64,000 bases of DNA from the NCBI RefSeq assembly GCF_020520425.1, contig NC_079488.1:29565247-29629246 (forward strand). Reading direction: 5' to 3'. This document shows, piece by piece, positions 20,685-31,650 of this stretch. Both the position numbers and the translations under genes were made by a program. The stretch's first letter is position 1. Every line of letters begins with the position of its first letter. The stretch comes from Spinacia oleracea (lineage: Eukaryota > Streptophyta > Magnoliopsida > Caryophyllales > Amaranthaceae). The notes under the pieces are model-generated. The model was not told where the DNA came from and did no database searches. It saw only the letters and a program-made list of their open reading frames with translations.

Positions 20685-21381
20685 TTACTACAAAAATCAA
20701 ATTGTTTATTGTTCAATATTTTTATTTTAACGTTTAAACAATACACAGAGTGATTATATTCTGGCTGAAATTTCATACAATCAGTTTATTTTGATTTGGT
20801 ATTTTGGGTTAATTCCTAGAATTGTGGGATGTCAATTACAATGGGAAAGTTCTTTTCATATCCTTTTCTAGATAAAATAAAGAAGGAATACATAACAGTT
20901 GTCTAAGGAAATTATTCTCTATAGTAAAGGATTATAGAACGGTTATATAAGGTAATAACACGATTTTAGTTTTTTTCCCTCACGCACGCATCCCGTGCAT
21001 ATAAGACTATTATCTTAGAATGGAGGAGAGAGAATTATGTGTTTTATAAGATCAAGATTCGTATTAGTCCGACCATATGGAGTTATTTGATTGTATTTGG
21101 GAAGTTAAACATCACTTTCTTTTGCAATTTCTATGTTTTTCTTCATTTTTTAGGAACTGGATTATTGTTTTGTTGAGCGTATATGAATGTTGGAATTTTT
21201 ATGGAAAGTTAAACTTACCTAGAGAGTCAGATAAACAACTTTCTCCATCTTATGAAAAGTAGAACTTTAAATTAAAATTAGGCTAATTTAATTTAATAGT
21301 AACTAGGTTAATTTCTTCCCGTGACTAATTTAATCCATTTAGTGACTATGTCTACTTTTACAAAAGGTCTTGCGCGCACAA

Positions 21382-21667
21382 GGTGTACAATAAATTTATT
21401 GTACACCAAGATAACTTTTATACAGTTTTTTGTAACTTTAACCTACTTTTTTGTAACTTTTATATTATAAAAATAAAAAGTTGATAGATAAACATTTTAA
21501 AGGGTTAAATGATTAATTTATACATTATTAGTGATTTTGAAGAAATAATTTTGATTCAAATGAAAAAAAATTATCATTAAAAAATAGATAACTTTTACAT
21601 ATATAAGTGTAACTTTTAAGTATTTTGAGTCAACTTTTACTCTGGTGTACGATATTTATTGTACACC
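21382..21667. mobile_element. Palindrome-ended MITE-like element, copy 1
   Basis: Each end is a palindrome: a perfect 26-bp one at 21382-21407 (GGTGTACAATAAA and its complement) and a near-perfect 24-bp one at 21644-21667. The interior is AT-rich with repeated AACTTTTA motifs. I see no clear target-site duplication, so the superfamily is not assigned. A second copy is at 25486-25771. Confidence 0.6.
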
Positions 21668-21710
21668 CATTGTAAATAAGAATTTGTGCTACGTCTCTTT
21701 ACTCCATCTT

Positions 21711-21785
21711 ACTACTCCACTTAATAAGTGGCCTTTTTTTAACTACTCCACTTAATAAGTGGCCACTTAATTGAGTAGAGTAGTA
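21711..21785. repeat. Foldback built from CCACTTAATAAGTGG palindromes, copy 1
   Basis: ACTACTCCACTTAATAAGTG occurs twice and is followed by GGCCACTTAATTGAGTAGAG, which pairs with it. The block could fold into a strong hairpin about 300 bp upstream of the BURP TATA box. It is repeated downstream within 24826-26162. Confidence 0.6.
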
Positions 21786-22086
21786 AAAGGCCACTATTTA
21801 TAATAAGGAATTGAACTACTGTTTTTGTATCTTGCTCATTGCATCGCCATGTTAAATAAGGAATTGAACTAGCGTGTTGGTATCTTGCTCAATGTATCGC
21901 CCGCTACTTTGTTGTTGAGGGAGTGTATTTTTGTTCAATTAAAGTAGGCCAAATTGTCAATTCCAAAAAAAAAAAAACAAAAAAGTTAGGCCAAACTAAT
22001 TACAAATTAGGATGGTATCATGTGATGCCTACAAAGTGTGATGGATGAAAGACATGTTTAATACGAAACTCACTCATGTACACCAT

Positions 22087-22094
22087 TATAAATA
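22087..22094 (+). promoter_or_regulatory. TATA box of the BURP gene
   Basis: TATAAATA lies 95-102 bp upstream of the start codon, a normal spacing for a plant core promoter with a short 5' UTR. Confidence 0.65.
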
Positions 22095-22188
22095 GCGGCC
22101 TTTTACTCTCAACAAATTAAACACCACTTTTACACCACCACCACCCTCTAGCGTCCAACCTTATTTTTCATAATTAATTTCAATCAAC

Positions 22189-24095
22189 ATGAGTTATTAC
22201 AAGCCATCTTTTGTGCTACTACTAGTTACATTTATCTCTATTGTAAGTTTTCTTCAATCTACTCTTTATTTACTTTGCAATTAGGATATTAATTATTAAT
22301 AATAACGATCTTATTTTAAAAAGATTTCATAACTTAATATGATTTGATATTTATACTTATATAAATGCAACTTGTATAGATATACCAAAATCAAAGACGA
22401 CTTCAATTCTTTTACAACACAATATTACCCGATCAAAATGATTAATTACGTTTGATATTGATAATTATTTTACCTTTCAATCGTCTTTGTGATATACCAA
22501 AATTTAACTCGATGCATATCAAGAACTCGCCATGCTACCCCTAATCATATACATGTTATTTTATGCAATTTTTTCATGCTTTTTATATTGGAAATTCTCT
22601 TATCTTTTCCTACTTAATTCAAATGTATGGCCCAAAAACACTTATCAAGAAGTCGTGAAGTTTAAGTTTTGACCAAGGTCCTCCTCCAAATTATACGTTC
22701 CATTTTAGAGAAATTGTATTAACTTACATACATTTTCGTTCAAGATTTGCAATTTGCAATTATGCTTTGGACTTTAAATTACTTTGCTACGTTACTATTT
22801 AATTACTTACCGCTATTTCTCATAACATATATTTATCATTTATCCGTTTGAATTTTCTTTTTGTAGCAGTTGACTTTCCCACTTTGCAGTGGAGCTCCGT
22901 CGTCACCTGAAGAAATATATTGGAAAACTAAAGTAGGCGATATCCCTATGCCAAAACCTTTGAAGGATAGCTTGCGTCTAGGTAAACTTTTGAATCAAAT
23001 TAAACCTATCAAAGTCCAAAGTATCTGACAAAATAACTCATAATTTCACTTCTTGTTATCCTTTTTGTTTATGTACAAGTAGTAATTACAAATAAATATT
23101 CTTATGAATAATATTGGTGTGATTTTTTTATACTTTATGAAATTTTGACTTTTCGATTTTTGAAATCACCTAAAAAAGGTTTTTTTGTAAAAAAAAAATA
23201 AAAATTACTCTAGAATTTATTTCTCTACATCTAATTTTTAGTCAAACTAAACATAGACTATTATGTTCACTGTACTACAAACTCTTATTTTATTTCCTCT
23301 TTTGTAGGACCAAATGAAAGAGTTGTGCAACTCAACTCGAATTACAAACAGGATTTTGGTACACATGAAGCCCTGTTGTATGTTTGGGGAGGACATGTTG
23401 CAAAAACTCAAATTCCGCAAGATGGTCGAGTGATATATTTCAAAGATGATATATTGTCGAAAGTCGGAGTTAAAATGAAGTTGTACTTCAAGAAAATCAA
23501 TAATCAAGCCAAGTTTTTGCCGTTGCATGTTGCGAAAATCCTGCCTACTACATCGGACAAATTTCAAGTGATCCTAAATCTTCTTTTTGTGAATCCTAAA
23601 TCCACTTTAGCTCAAGATATTGAGTTGATGATGAAAAAATGTGAAGAAAAAGGTGTCAAAGGTGAGATAAGGAATTGTGTTAATTCATTGGAAGATATGG
23701 TTGACTATGTTACGTCAGCATTAAATTTTGGAAAAAATAAGTTGGTTGTGGCGTCCACGAAGGAGGATTATGGTATCCTTTTGGAATACACTATTCAAAA
23801 AGTACAACTATTAGGAAGTCACGTTGTGGTGTGTCATAAAATAAGGAATCCATTTGCTGTGTTTCTTTGTCATAGCATACAGAATACTTATTTATACAAT
23901 GTTTCTATGGTTCGCGCTAACGGGAAGCAAACGGAGGCATTTGCAATTTGTCATAAGGACACTTCTTTTTGGAATCCAAGACATTATGCCTTTGAGTTTC
24001 TTAACACCAAGCCGGGTGGGAAGCCTATATGTCATTTTGTTTGTGCAGAAGCAATAGTTTGGTATAGGCTGCCAAAAAATAATGGCGAGGAATAA
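22189..24095 (+). CDS. BURP-domain protein, three exons, apparently intact
   Basis: Exons: 22189-22242 (donor GTAAGT), 22870-22981 (acceptor TTGTAGCAG, donor GTAAAC) and 23308-24095 (acceptor TTTTGTAG). They splice in frame to about 317 residues; using the TAG acceptor three bases earlier adds one Gln. The N-terminus is a hydrophobic signal peptide (MSYYKPSFVLLLVTFISI) that probably continues to a Cys-Ser-Gly-Ala cleavage region, so the protein is secreted or vacuolar. Then comes a short SPEEIYWK...PMPKPLKDSL segment and a full BURP domain ending in the diagnostic CH-X10-CH-X25-CH-X25-CH array, preceded by the conserved CEEKGVKGEIRNCVNSLEDM block. BURP proteins are plant extracellular proteins; some are copper-dependent cyclases of ribosomal peptides. 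No repeated core-peptide segment is visible here, so that activity is not implied. No stops or frameshifts were seen. Confidence 0.85.
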
Positions 24096-24164
24096 GAAGT
24101 GTGTTTTAAGTATAAACACCAAGCTGGGTGAGAAGCATATGTGTCATTTTGTTTGTGTAGAAGC
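24003..24164 (+). repeat. Partial duplication of the last BURP exon into its 3' UTR
   Basis: Coding bases 24003-24052, which encode NTKPGGKPICHFVCAEA, recur at 24115-24164 just after the stop codon, with five to seven substitutions. The second copy is untranslated and probably a remnant of tandem exon duplication. Confidence 0.8.
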
Positions 24165-24178
24165 TCTTCATATCATAT

Positions 24179-24184
24179 AATAAA
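24179..24184 (+). terminator. Candidate polyadenylation signal of the BURP gene
   Basis: AATAAA lies 84 bp after the BURP stop codon and is followed by T-rich sequence. It is a plausible plant near-upstream element, not proven. Confidence 0.4.
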
Positions 24185-24825
24185 TATGAATTGTTTATGA
24201 TCATGAAAGAAGAAAGGGATTTTTTTACCCATTCAAGAGACAAAAGATGGAAAATGAATAAATAAGATTAGCTCATAACTTTCAGTTCATTTGCAGACTT
24301 CATTATACCTTATGTAAAGTGATTAATAATTCAGTTATTACAAGCTTAAATTTTTCTGATTTTCACTTATTTTTTACATATCTAATAATCGAAATTTGTA
24401 GCCCTATACTTAAGCTATTTAAATCTATATCATCCTCAACTTGTGTCATCAAAAGTTACTTGAACTAATCACAACTTATTGTAGTTGTATGTAATTAGAA
24501 CTTGAATAACTTTTATCAGCATTGAATTCATTTGAGCTTAACAATAAATTAAAGAGCTAAAATTATATATGTTTGATGAGTGAAAGTAAGGCAGGAAAAA
24601 CAACGCCTTGGTTGGTGTTATAATTATCGTTGTCTTCATTGCTAAATTATGAACAAACTTGATCATCAGAATACGTTTGATGATATGAATGTTGGAATTT
24701 TTATAAAAAGTTCAACTTACCTAGAGAGTCAGGTAAACAACTTTCTCCATTTTGTGGGAAGTAGAACTTTAAATTAAAATTAGGCAATGGTAAGCCCAAT
24801 ATTGAAAAGAGAATAAGCCTAATAG
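24185..24825. other. Downstream of BURP: non-coding, with a 102-bp repeat
   Basis: There is no gene. Positions 24683-24784 match 21181-21282 (and 25287-25388), so the BURP gene is bracketed by direct copies of this 102-bp piece 3.5 kb apart. Confidence 0.6.
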
Positions 24826-26162
24826 TATTTTAACGTTTAAACAATACACAGAGTGATTATATTCTGGCTGAAATTTCATACAATCAGTTTATTTTGATTT
24901 GGTATTTTGGGTTAATTCCTAGAATTGTGGGATGTCAATTACAATGGGAAAGTTCTTTTCATATCCTTTTCTAGATAAAATAAAGAAGGAATATATAACA
25001 GTTGTCTAAGGAAATTATTCTCTATAATAAAGGATTATAGAACGGTTGTATAAGGTAATAACACGATTTTAGTTTTTTTTCCCTCACGCACGCATCGCGT
25101 GCATATAAGACTACTATCTTAGAATGGAGGAGAGAGAATTATGTGTTTTATAAGATCAAGATTCGTATTAGTCCAACCATAAGGAGTTATTTGATTGTAT
25201 TTGGGAAGTTAAACATCACTTTCTTTTGCAATTTCTACGTTTTTCTTCATTTTTTAGGAACTGGATTATTGTTTTGTTGAGCATATATGAATGTTGGAAT
25301 TTTTATGGAAAGTTAAACTTACCTAGAGAGTCAGATAAACAACTTTCTCCATCTTATGAAAAGTAGAACTTTAAATTAAAATTAGGCTAATTTAATTTAA
25401 TAGTAACTAGGTTAATTTCTTCCCGTGACTAATTTAATCCATTTAGTGACTATGTCTACTTTTACAAAAGGTCTTGCGCGCACAAGTTGTACAATAAATT
25501 TATTTTACACCAAGATAACTTTTATATAGTTTTTTGTAACTTTAACCTACTTTTTTGTAACTTTTATATTATAAAAATAAAAAGTTGATAGATAAACATT
25601 TTAAAGGGTTAAATGATTAATTTATACATTATTAGTGATTTTGAAGAAATAATTTTGATTCAAATGAAAAAAAATTATCATTAAAAAATAGATAACTTTT
25701 ACATATATAAATGTAACTTTTAAGTATTTTGAGTCAACTTTTACTCTGGTGTACAATATTTATTGTACACCCATTGTAAATAAGAATTTGTGCTACTTTT
25801 ATATTAAAAGTAGACCGTCTCTTTACTCCATCTTACTACTCCACTTAATAAGTGGCCTTTTTTTTAACTACTCCACTTAATAAGTGGCCACTTAATTGAG
25901 TAGAGTAGTAAAAGGCCACTATTTATAATAAGGAATTAAACTACTGTTTTGGTATCTTGCTCAATGCATCAACATGTTAAATAAGGAATTGAACTAGCGT
26001 GTTGGTATCTTGCTCAATGTATCGCCAACTACTTTGTTGTTGAGGGAGTGCATTTTTGTTCAATTAAAGTAGGCCAAATTGTCAATTCCAAAAAAAAAAA
26101 AAAAAAAGTTAGGCCAAACTATTTACAAATTAGGATGGTATCATGTGATGCCTACAAAGTGT
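24826..26162 (+). repeat. Direct duplication, copy 2 (BURP upstream region without the gene)
   Basis: This is a copy of 20723-22039, including the palindrome-ended element (25486-25771, left palindrome now imperfect) and the foldback. It has an extra TTTTATATTAAAAGTAGAC near 25800. It ends at AAAGTGT, where it is joined through a shared TGT to about 20 bp of inverted sequence from 20886-20907. Confidence 0.85.
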
Positions 26163-26570
26163 TATGTATTCCTCCCTTATATATATATATACTATATAAA
26201 AAAGCCGCACAGCGCCTTCCTTTTTGCCGTAATTTTTGTTTCCATTTTTGTCCCTCCCCTTATATTCTGTGTTTTGTGTAAGAAATGAGAATAAATCATG
26301 TGATTTAAGGCAGGACCAATTGAGGCTAATTGCTTAAATGCTTAAAGGGGAGATATATAAAGCTAGCTTAAACAGACTGTAGTTTTAAGTGGGGCCACAC
26401 GTAAATCTTAGCTAACAATTTGTCTAAAACCAATTTGGTTCTCTCTAATCAAACAAAAATATGGGGTTTATTTATTAATATTATGAGAATTAAGACATGA
26501 TGAAGTCCATGCACTTTGGAATTAGTATTAATCAATGGCCAGTTTTCGAGTCTTCATACCAACAATCAAT

Positions 26571-27145
26571 ATTTATTTAGGCAAATTTGCCAAAAAGGAC
26601 CTTTTATAACTCAAATTTTGCGAGAAAGGACCTTATATAATTTTTTTTGTGAAAACACACCTTAAATTATTATTTTTTGCGAGAAAGGACCTAAGGGAAG
26701 TTTCCGGCATTGATTGAGCTTTTCCGGTCATTGATTTGCACGTGAGCAGCACGTGTGGCTTACGTTGGCTAAAGACATTGATTTTCCCGAGTCTTGAATT
26801 TTCAAACTTGACTTTATTTCGATTTTTTTTTTCAACTTTAGGTTTTAAAGCTTAGAATTTTGGAGGAAAATTGGGCTGTGATTAGCAAAATAAAGTCACA
26901 CGTGCTTCTCACGTGCAAGTCAATGGCCGAAAAAGCTCAGTCAATGCCGGAAATTTACTTTTGGTTGTCTTTCGCAAAAAAAAATTACATTAAGGTGTGA
27001 TTTCACAAAAAAAATATTATATAAGGTCCTTTCTCGCAAAAAAATTTACGTTAAGGTGTGATTTCACAAAAAAAATTATATAAGGTCCTTTCTCGCAAAA
27101 TTTGGGTTATAAAAGGTCCTTTTTAACAAATTGGCCATTTATTTA
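26571..27145. mobile_element. Mutator-type MITE nested in Helitron 2
   Basis: The element 26580-27136 (557 bp) has long inverted ends beginning GGCAAATTTGCCAAAAAGGA and ending in a near-complement (CCTTTTTAACAAATTGGCC). It is flanked by the 9-bp target-site duplication ATTTATTTA at 26571-26579 and 27137-27145. The inverted repeats extend beyond 100 bp and contain tandem AAGGTCCTTTCTCGCAAAA motifs. Nine-base duplications and long terminal inverted repeats point to the Mutator superfamily. It encodes nothing. Confidence 0.88.
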
Positions 27146-27336
27146 TTACCCACTTTAAATTTGTTATATATTAAGCTTATGCCTTTCAAATTTTGTTCAC
27201 TAATTAGAGTTTTGCATTCGTGTTTTGGTTTAATGTTCATTTTTTGGAGGCAAGTTAAATAAACGGAGGTTAGTATTTTTTACTTTTTCTCTTATAGCCC
27301 AAAAATAATGTTGAATGCCATATACTTAGCTTATTC

Positions 27337-27440
27337 CGGATATTAATTTTTGAAACTTGTTTGATGCAAACATTAATTTTTTTTTTCACTATTAATTTTC
27401 GAAACTTGTTTGATGCAAACATTAATTTTTTTTTTCACCA
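27337..27440 (+). repeat. Two ~50-bp tandem repeats in Helitron 2
   Basis: ATTAATTTT(T/C)GAAACTTG, then TTTGATGCAAACATTAA and a T-run occur twice in succession, ahead of a CCATTGCAG acceptor-like site. The same pair is present in the unit 2 remnant at about 44250-44350. Confidence 0.75.
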
Positions 27441-27663
27441 TTGCAGGTAAACTCTGTCATCAAAGTTATCGGAGCACTTTAAAAGATACCAGTAGTTCAA
27501 TTAAGCTTTTGAAACAAGTTCTACCCTTGAGCTTGATTGTTAACCTTGGATCAACCTTTTAGATGCTCTTTTTTCTCGGAAATATGTAAATACTCTGTAC
27601 ACGAAAGTATTACGTTTGTGCAGAAAAATATCAATATTATCCAAAAAAATATTTATGCTTAAA

Positions 27664-27692
27664 CCACGTGCAAAGCACGTGCACTGCACCTA
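27664..27692 (+). terminator. Helitron 2 3' terminal hairpin and CTAG end
   Basis: Stem CACGTGC / GCACGTG with loop AAA, then CACTGCAC and CTAG. This is a second, distinct Helitron termination signal. Confidence 0.85.
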
Positions 27693-28355
27693 GTTTTATC
27701 TAGAAAAGGATATGAAAAGAACTTTCCCATTGTAATTGACATCCCACAATTCTAGGAATTAACCCAAAATACCAAATCAAAATAAACTGATTGTATGAAA
27801 TTTCAGCCAGAATATAATCACTCTGTGTATTGTTTAAACGTTAAAATACAAATATTGAACAATAAACAATTTGATTTTTTTAGTAACTAGGATCGAACCG
27901 CGCGCTATCGCGCGCGTATGTCCACCGGAAAACCTGATGAATTTTGGCCTCCTAAATCAAACACGATACAAACTAAGGAAATGACATTTATTTTTTGTTC
28001 TGATTTGTAATTTCCAATAAAAACTGACCCAATCTAAGTTATAAATCCAGATTGTAGCACGTGGTCGAGCTAAGGTCGCACATAATCTCATGAAACTACA
28101 TCATTATGGTTGACGTTTGTGAAGGGAGATACAAGAATAAAGCGTAATAAACGTGTATTAATTAACGGACTGCTAAATTGTGATGCAAGATCTTTGGCGA
28201 TCATAAGCTGCAAGATACACTCAAACTTAAGGTGTCCTACATCACATTAAAATGGCAACTTCAAGGAGATCATCAGTGAAATTGGAAAGATATACTCAAA
28301 CTTAAGTTGTCCTACATCATAAATAACTTGGATAGATGTGGATCAAGTTTAATCA

Positions 28356-28771
<416 letters not shown>

Positions 28772-28859
28772 TTAAATTTTTCAGGAATAAGACTTGACAA
28801 TGAACATAGTATCATGCATCGGACATTAAACATTTTCCACTCCAGCAAAATATATTCCC

Positions 28860-29107
28860 CTGGTAGTTGGTCAATGCTAAGGTAGCTGCTGCCTGCCCAT
28901 TTGTCGAGCGTTTATTATTGAAAAGCAAATTAGTGTTGTTGCCCATATTAGGCTTATTCATCCATAGCTGCTGCATTGCCATAAATTTATTGATAGTGTT
29001 CCTGTAAGTGGGCAGACCTTGACCACCAGCAACCTGCTCCATTTCCTGCATCCTTTGCATCTGTAGCTTAGAAGCAGAACTATATCGAGGATAACTTTTC
29101 AAGCCCT
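28860..29107 (-). pseudogene. Inverted SEUSS fragment (one exon), unit 1
   Basis: This copy of exon b (19463-19710) reads EGLKSYPRYSSASKLQMQRM, then QEMEQVAGGQGLPTYRN. It has SSASKLQ where the plus-strand copy has SFASKLK, closer to SEUSS proteins. The upstream SEUSS exon is deleted here. Confidence 0.85.
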
Positions 29108-30860
29108 CTGCATATGAGATAACAGAATCTGAATTCAGGTGATTACTCATAATAATCAGACGAATCAAGAAGAATCAGACGGACAAGGTCAGGGAAATTA
29201 CGAAGGATTTTTCAGTTTTATACAAAATTCCTAAAGACAACAGCCAAAAGAACGTAAAGTAGAGAAGAAAACCTAAATTGAGTAAGATCCAACCTTAACA
29301 TCAAAAGGCACTCCCGAAAATCCAACTATATTCCCGGAAGAATCTTTATGGACTAACATTTTATATTCATCCACACACCGACAACAAAATTTAAAATGGT
29401 GACTTGGTGACTGAAATTTTCTTTTTATAAAACTTCTCGTGAATAAGCATGGAACTAATTCACAGGAACACCAAGAAAACGCAGCAACCATACTTTTCAA
29501 CCAGTTTTTAGCGGAGTGCAAAATTATATTTCTCATATAACCTCCACCATATCAACTACAGAAATATACAAGGCAGTGGAAGCTCTGAAACACATATACA
29601 CAACCGTCTTTGTATAGGACGGAAGGCTAAATAGCAAAGTCAAGACCAGAGATGAGTGAAGGCTTGAATTTTAAAAAATGAGTTGATATGCCTACTTTAG
29701 CACCAGTATAAACATGCAAATTGGGGAAATGATACGGAGTATCATTTACGTTATCTCCTGAATATTCTACAGAGTTATTCAGAATCGTTAATTTATCTTC
29801 TAACTTTTCAAGTGAAATTATCTAGTAGCCTAATATAGTACAGGAAAACACTCCATAAATCGTAATTTATAAGAGCATCAAATAATTCTATACGTGGAAA
29901 CAAAAACAAAAACAGTATAGTTTGCACAATACATGGGATTGCATTTCTGAACCTGCCCTTTCTTTGAAATGAACATGGCCAATTTATCACTCATCCCACA
30001 AGAAGTTGCCTCGCAAATCAAACAATAGGCCAAAACCCATTAAACGTGATAAAACCACACAGCTAGACGCATAACAATACTTGATATACTGTCGCTCCGA
30101 ACATTCAAATTAATTGTTCCTATAAACATCCGAAGACTGAGAATAGATGGTAGTACCTTACACCCGTGAGTTATACGTAAGCGAGGGAAACTTTTAAGAA
30201 CTTGATGAACAAGCTGAGCAATAGTAGGCCAATTCTGCAGTCAAATTACAAAGCAGATACAGTAAAATGAATTGCAATGTAAAACTTTACACCTAAACAA
30301 GGATGGTAGGAGCCAGAAAATAGAAGATCAAGATGGTATTGTGGCCAGCATAAATTTGAGAAAATATCAGACCAATATGAAAAGCACCTGGCCAATTCAC
30401 AGGAAAGTCCGACCCCCCCCCCCCAAGGTGATTTAGCTTAACAACTAGCAGAAACCTACAACCTGAAGTTCCATGTAAATCAAAAGTTTTAGCAGCCATG
30501 TTGACAACTGACCTGAACATTGCAGAATGCAATCACTGAATACACATTTACACAGATTAGTAACCATAAAAGTTAAGGGTTATTTACTGTGCACTATCCT
30601 AATTTCAAACCTGAAATCTCACATGACTACACAAGAACATGAAAAGAGAATAAAAAACAGGTATGTTCTTGCCAAGCAATCACAATATTTCAGATACAAT
30701 GACCTTCCCGGTGATTTCCAATTTGCAAAACCATCAAAAAAAAGATAACTAGAGGGCCTTCGGTAGGTTCCATGCATAAGTATGTATATCTATAAACTTA
30801 AAGGAAATCTACATAAACAAGCTAAAAGAATAAAAATTAACTTCAATGCAGGCACACAAA

Positions 30861-31055
30861 TTAACTTACTGTGATGTTCTCATAAACTTCATTAAGGACT
30901 TCTTTAGGAACTTCATCCCAATCACTGTAATTGATATTCACCCGTTCACGAGCGACTACACCAATATAAGAGGCGAAATATTCCTTGTTATCCCCAACAA
31001 GTATTTTATTGCGATTCCATTCTAAGGAGAGTTTTTCTCCGAATTGATTTTCCAA
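30861..31055 (-). pseudogene. CACTA second-gene exon (Transposase_24-like), unit 2
   Basis: This is the unit 2 copy of 1506-1700, with one residue change (NKILVGD for NKIPVGD). The splice donor is the same. Confidence 0.6.
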
Positions 31056-31208
31056 CTATTCCAACTACTGTACGACCCGTTGCTTTCTTTGTCTTTCTTC
31101 CCATCAACCTACAAACATACAAATTCCATTAAACAACATAACTAAATCATTATATTAAGATAAATGTAACCATTTTATACTAAAATTAGGTTTATTAAGT
31201 TAGTCAAT

Positions 31209-31650
31209 TTAACCTCTACGACGACGCTTTTTAGGTCGATTTCCACCACTATTTTCATCCGCACACCAAATCCCTTCTTCATGGTCACTACGTACATATG
31301 CCGATATATCATCAATACTTTCATTCACATTTTGTATCTCAAAGGGAGGAGATCTTTCCTATGACACAATATTGTCATCATGGTCATCAAAGACATATCG
31401 AGGTTTCGATGTTAGAACAACTGACCTTTTTTTATCAAGTGGGTCAGTCATATAAAACACTTGTTTAGCTTGACTAGCCAAAATATAAGGATCTTCTTTG
31501 CTACCAAGTTTGTTAAGATTCATTGAAGTATGCCCTAAGCTATCAGATATAACGTTGTTGTTATTGTCAACCCATTTACAACCAAATACAGGTATTGAAA
31601 ACCCCACATAATGCAACTTGACGAATAATTTCAAATCTAAGTCATTAGCA
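31209..31650 (-). pseudogene. CACTA DUF4216 region with a new stop codon, unit 2
   Basis: This is the copy of the unit 1 piece, but CGG-to-TAT changes at about 31361-31363 create a stop after DDHDDNIVS, cutting the frame to 91 codons. Units 1 and 3 lack this stop, so it arose in this copy alone. Confidence 0.75.

Larger units (their letters stand above)
20723..22039 (+). repeat. Direct duplication, copy 1 (BURP upstream region)
   Basis: This matches 24826-26162 in the same orientation with few substitutions, starting at TATTTTAACG and ending at CCTACAAAGTGT. It stops about 50 bp short of the BURP TATA box. Confidence 0.88.
20685..22086 (+). promoter_or_regulatory. Upstream region of the BURP gene
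   Basis: About 1.4 kb of AT-rich non-coding DNA separates the Helitron 1 end from the BURP TATA box. Positions 20723-22039 recur at 24826-26162. It includes a 286-bp palindrome-ended element (21382-21667) and a foldback (21711-21785). There is no competing gene. Confidence 0.6.
26180..27692 (+). mobile_element. Helitron 2 (non-autonomous, ~1.5 kb)
   Basis: The 3' end is a CACGTGC/GCACGTG stem with AAA loop (27664-27680), eight bases, then CTAG at 27689-27692 followed by T. The 5' end is at about 26173-26180, next to TATATATATATACTATATAA, typical of Helitron starts; the exact base is uncertain because no clean A|TC is present. The flanks (GTTATGTATTCC on the left, TTTTATCTAG on the right) are both parts of the same inverted segment, which shows that the element inserted there. 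There is no coding capacity. It is a different family from Helitron 1, as the stems differ. Confidence 0.75.

Noticed and set aside
23892..24122. Minus-strand frame across the BURP exon
   Set aside because: Shadow of the BURP coding strand.
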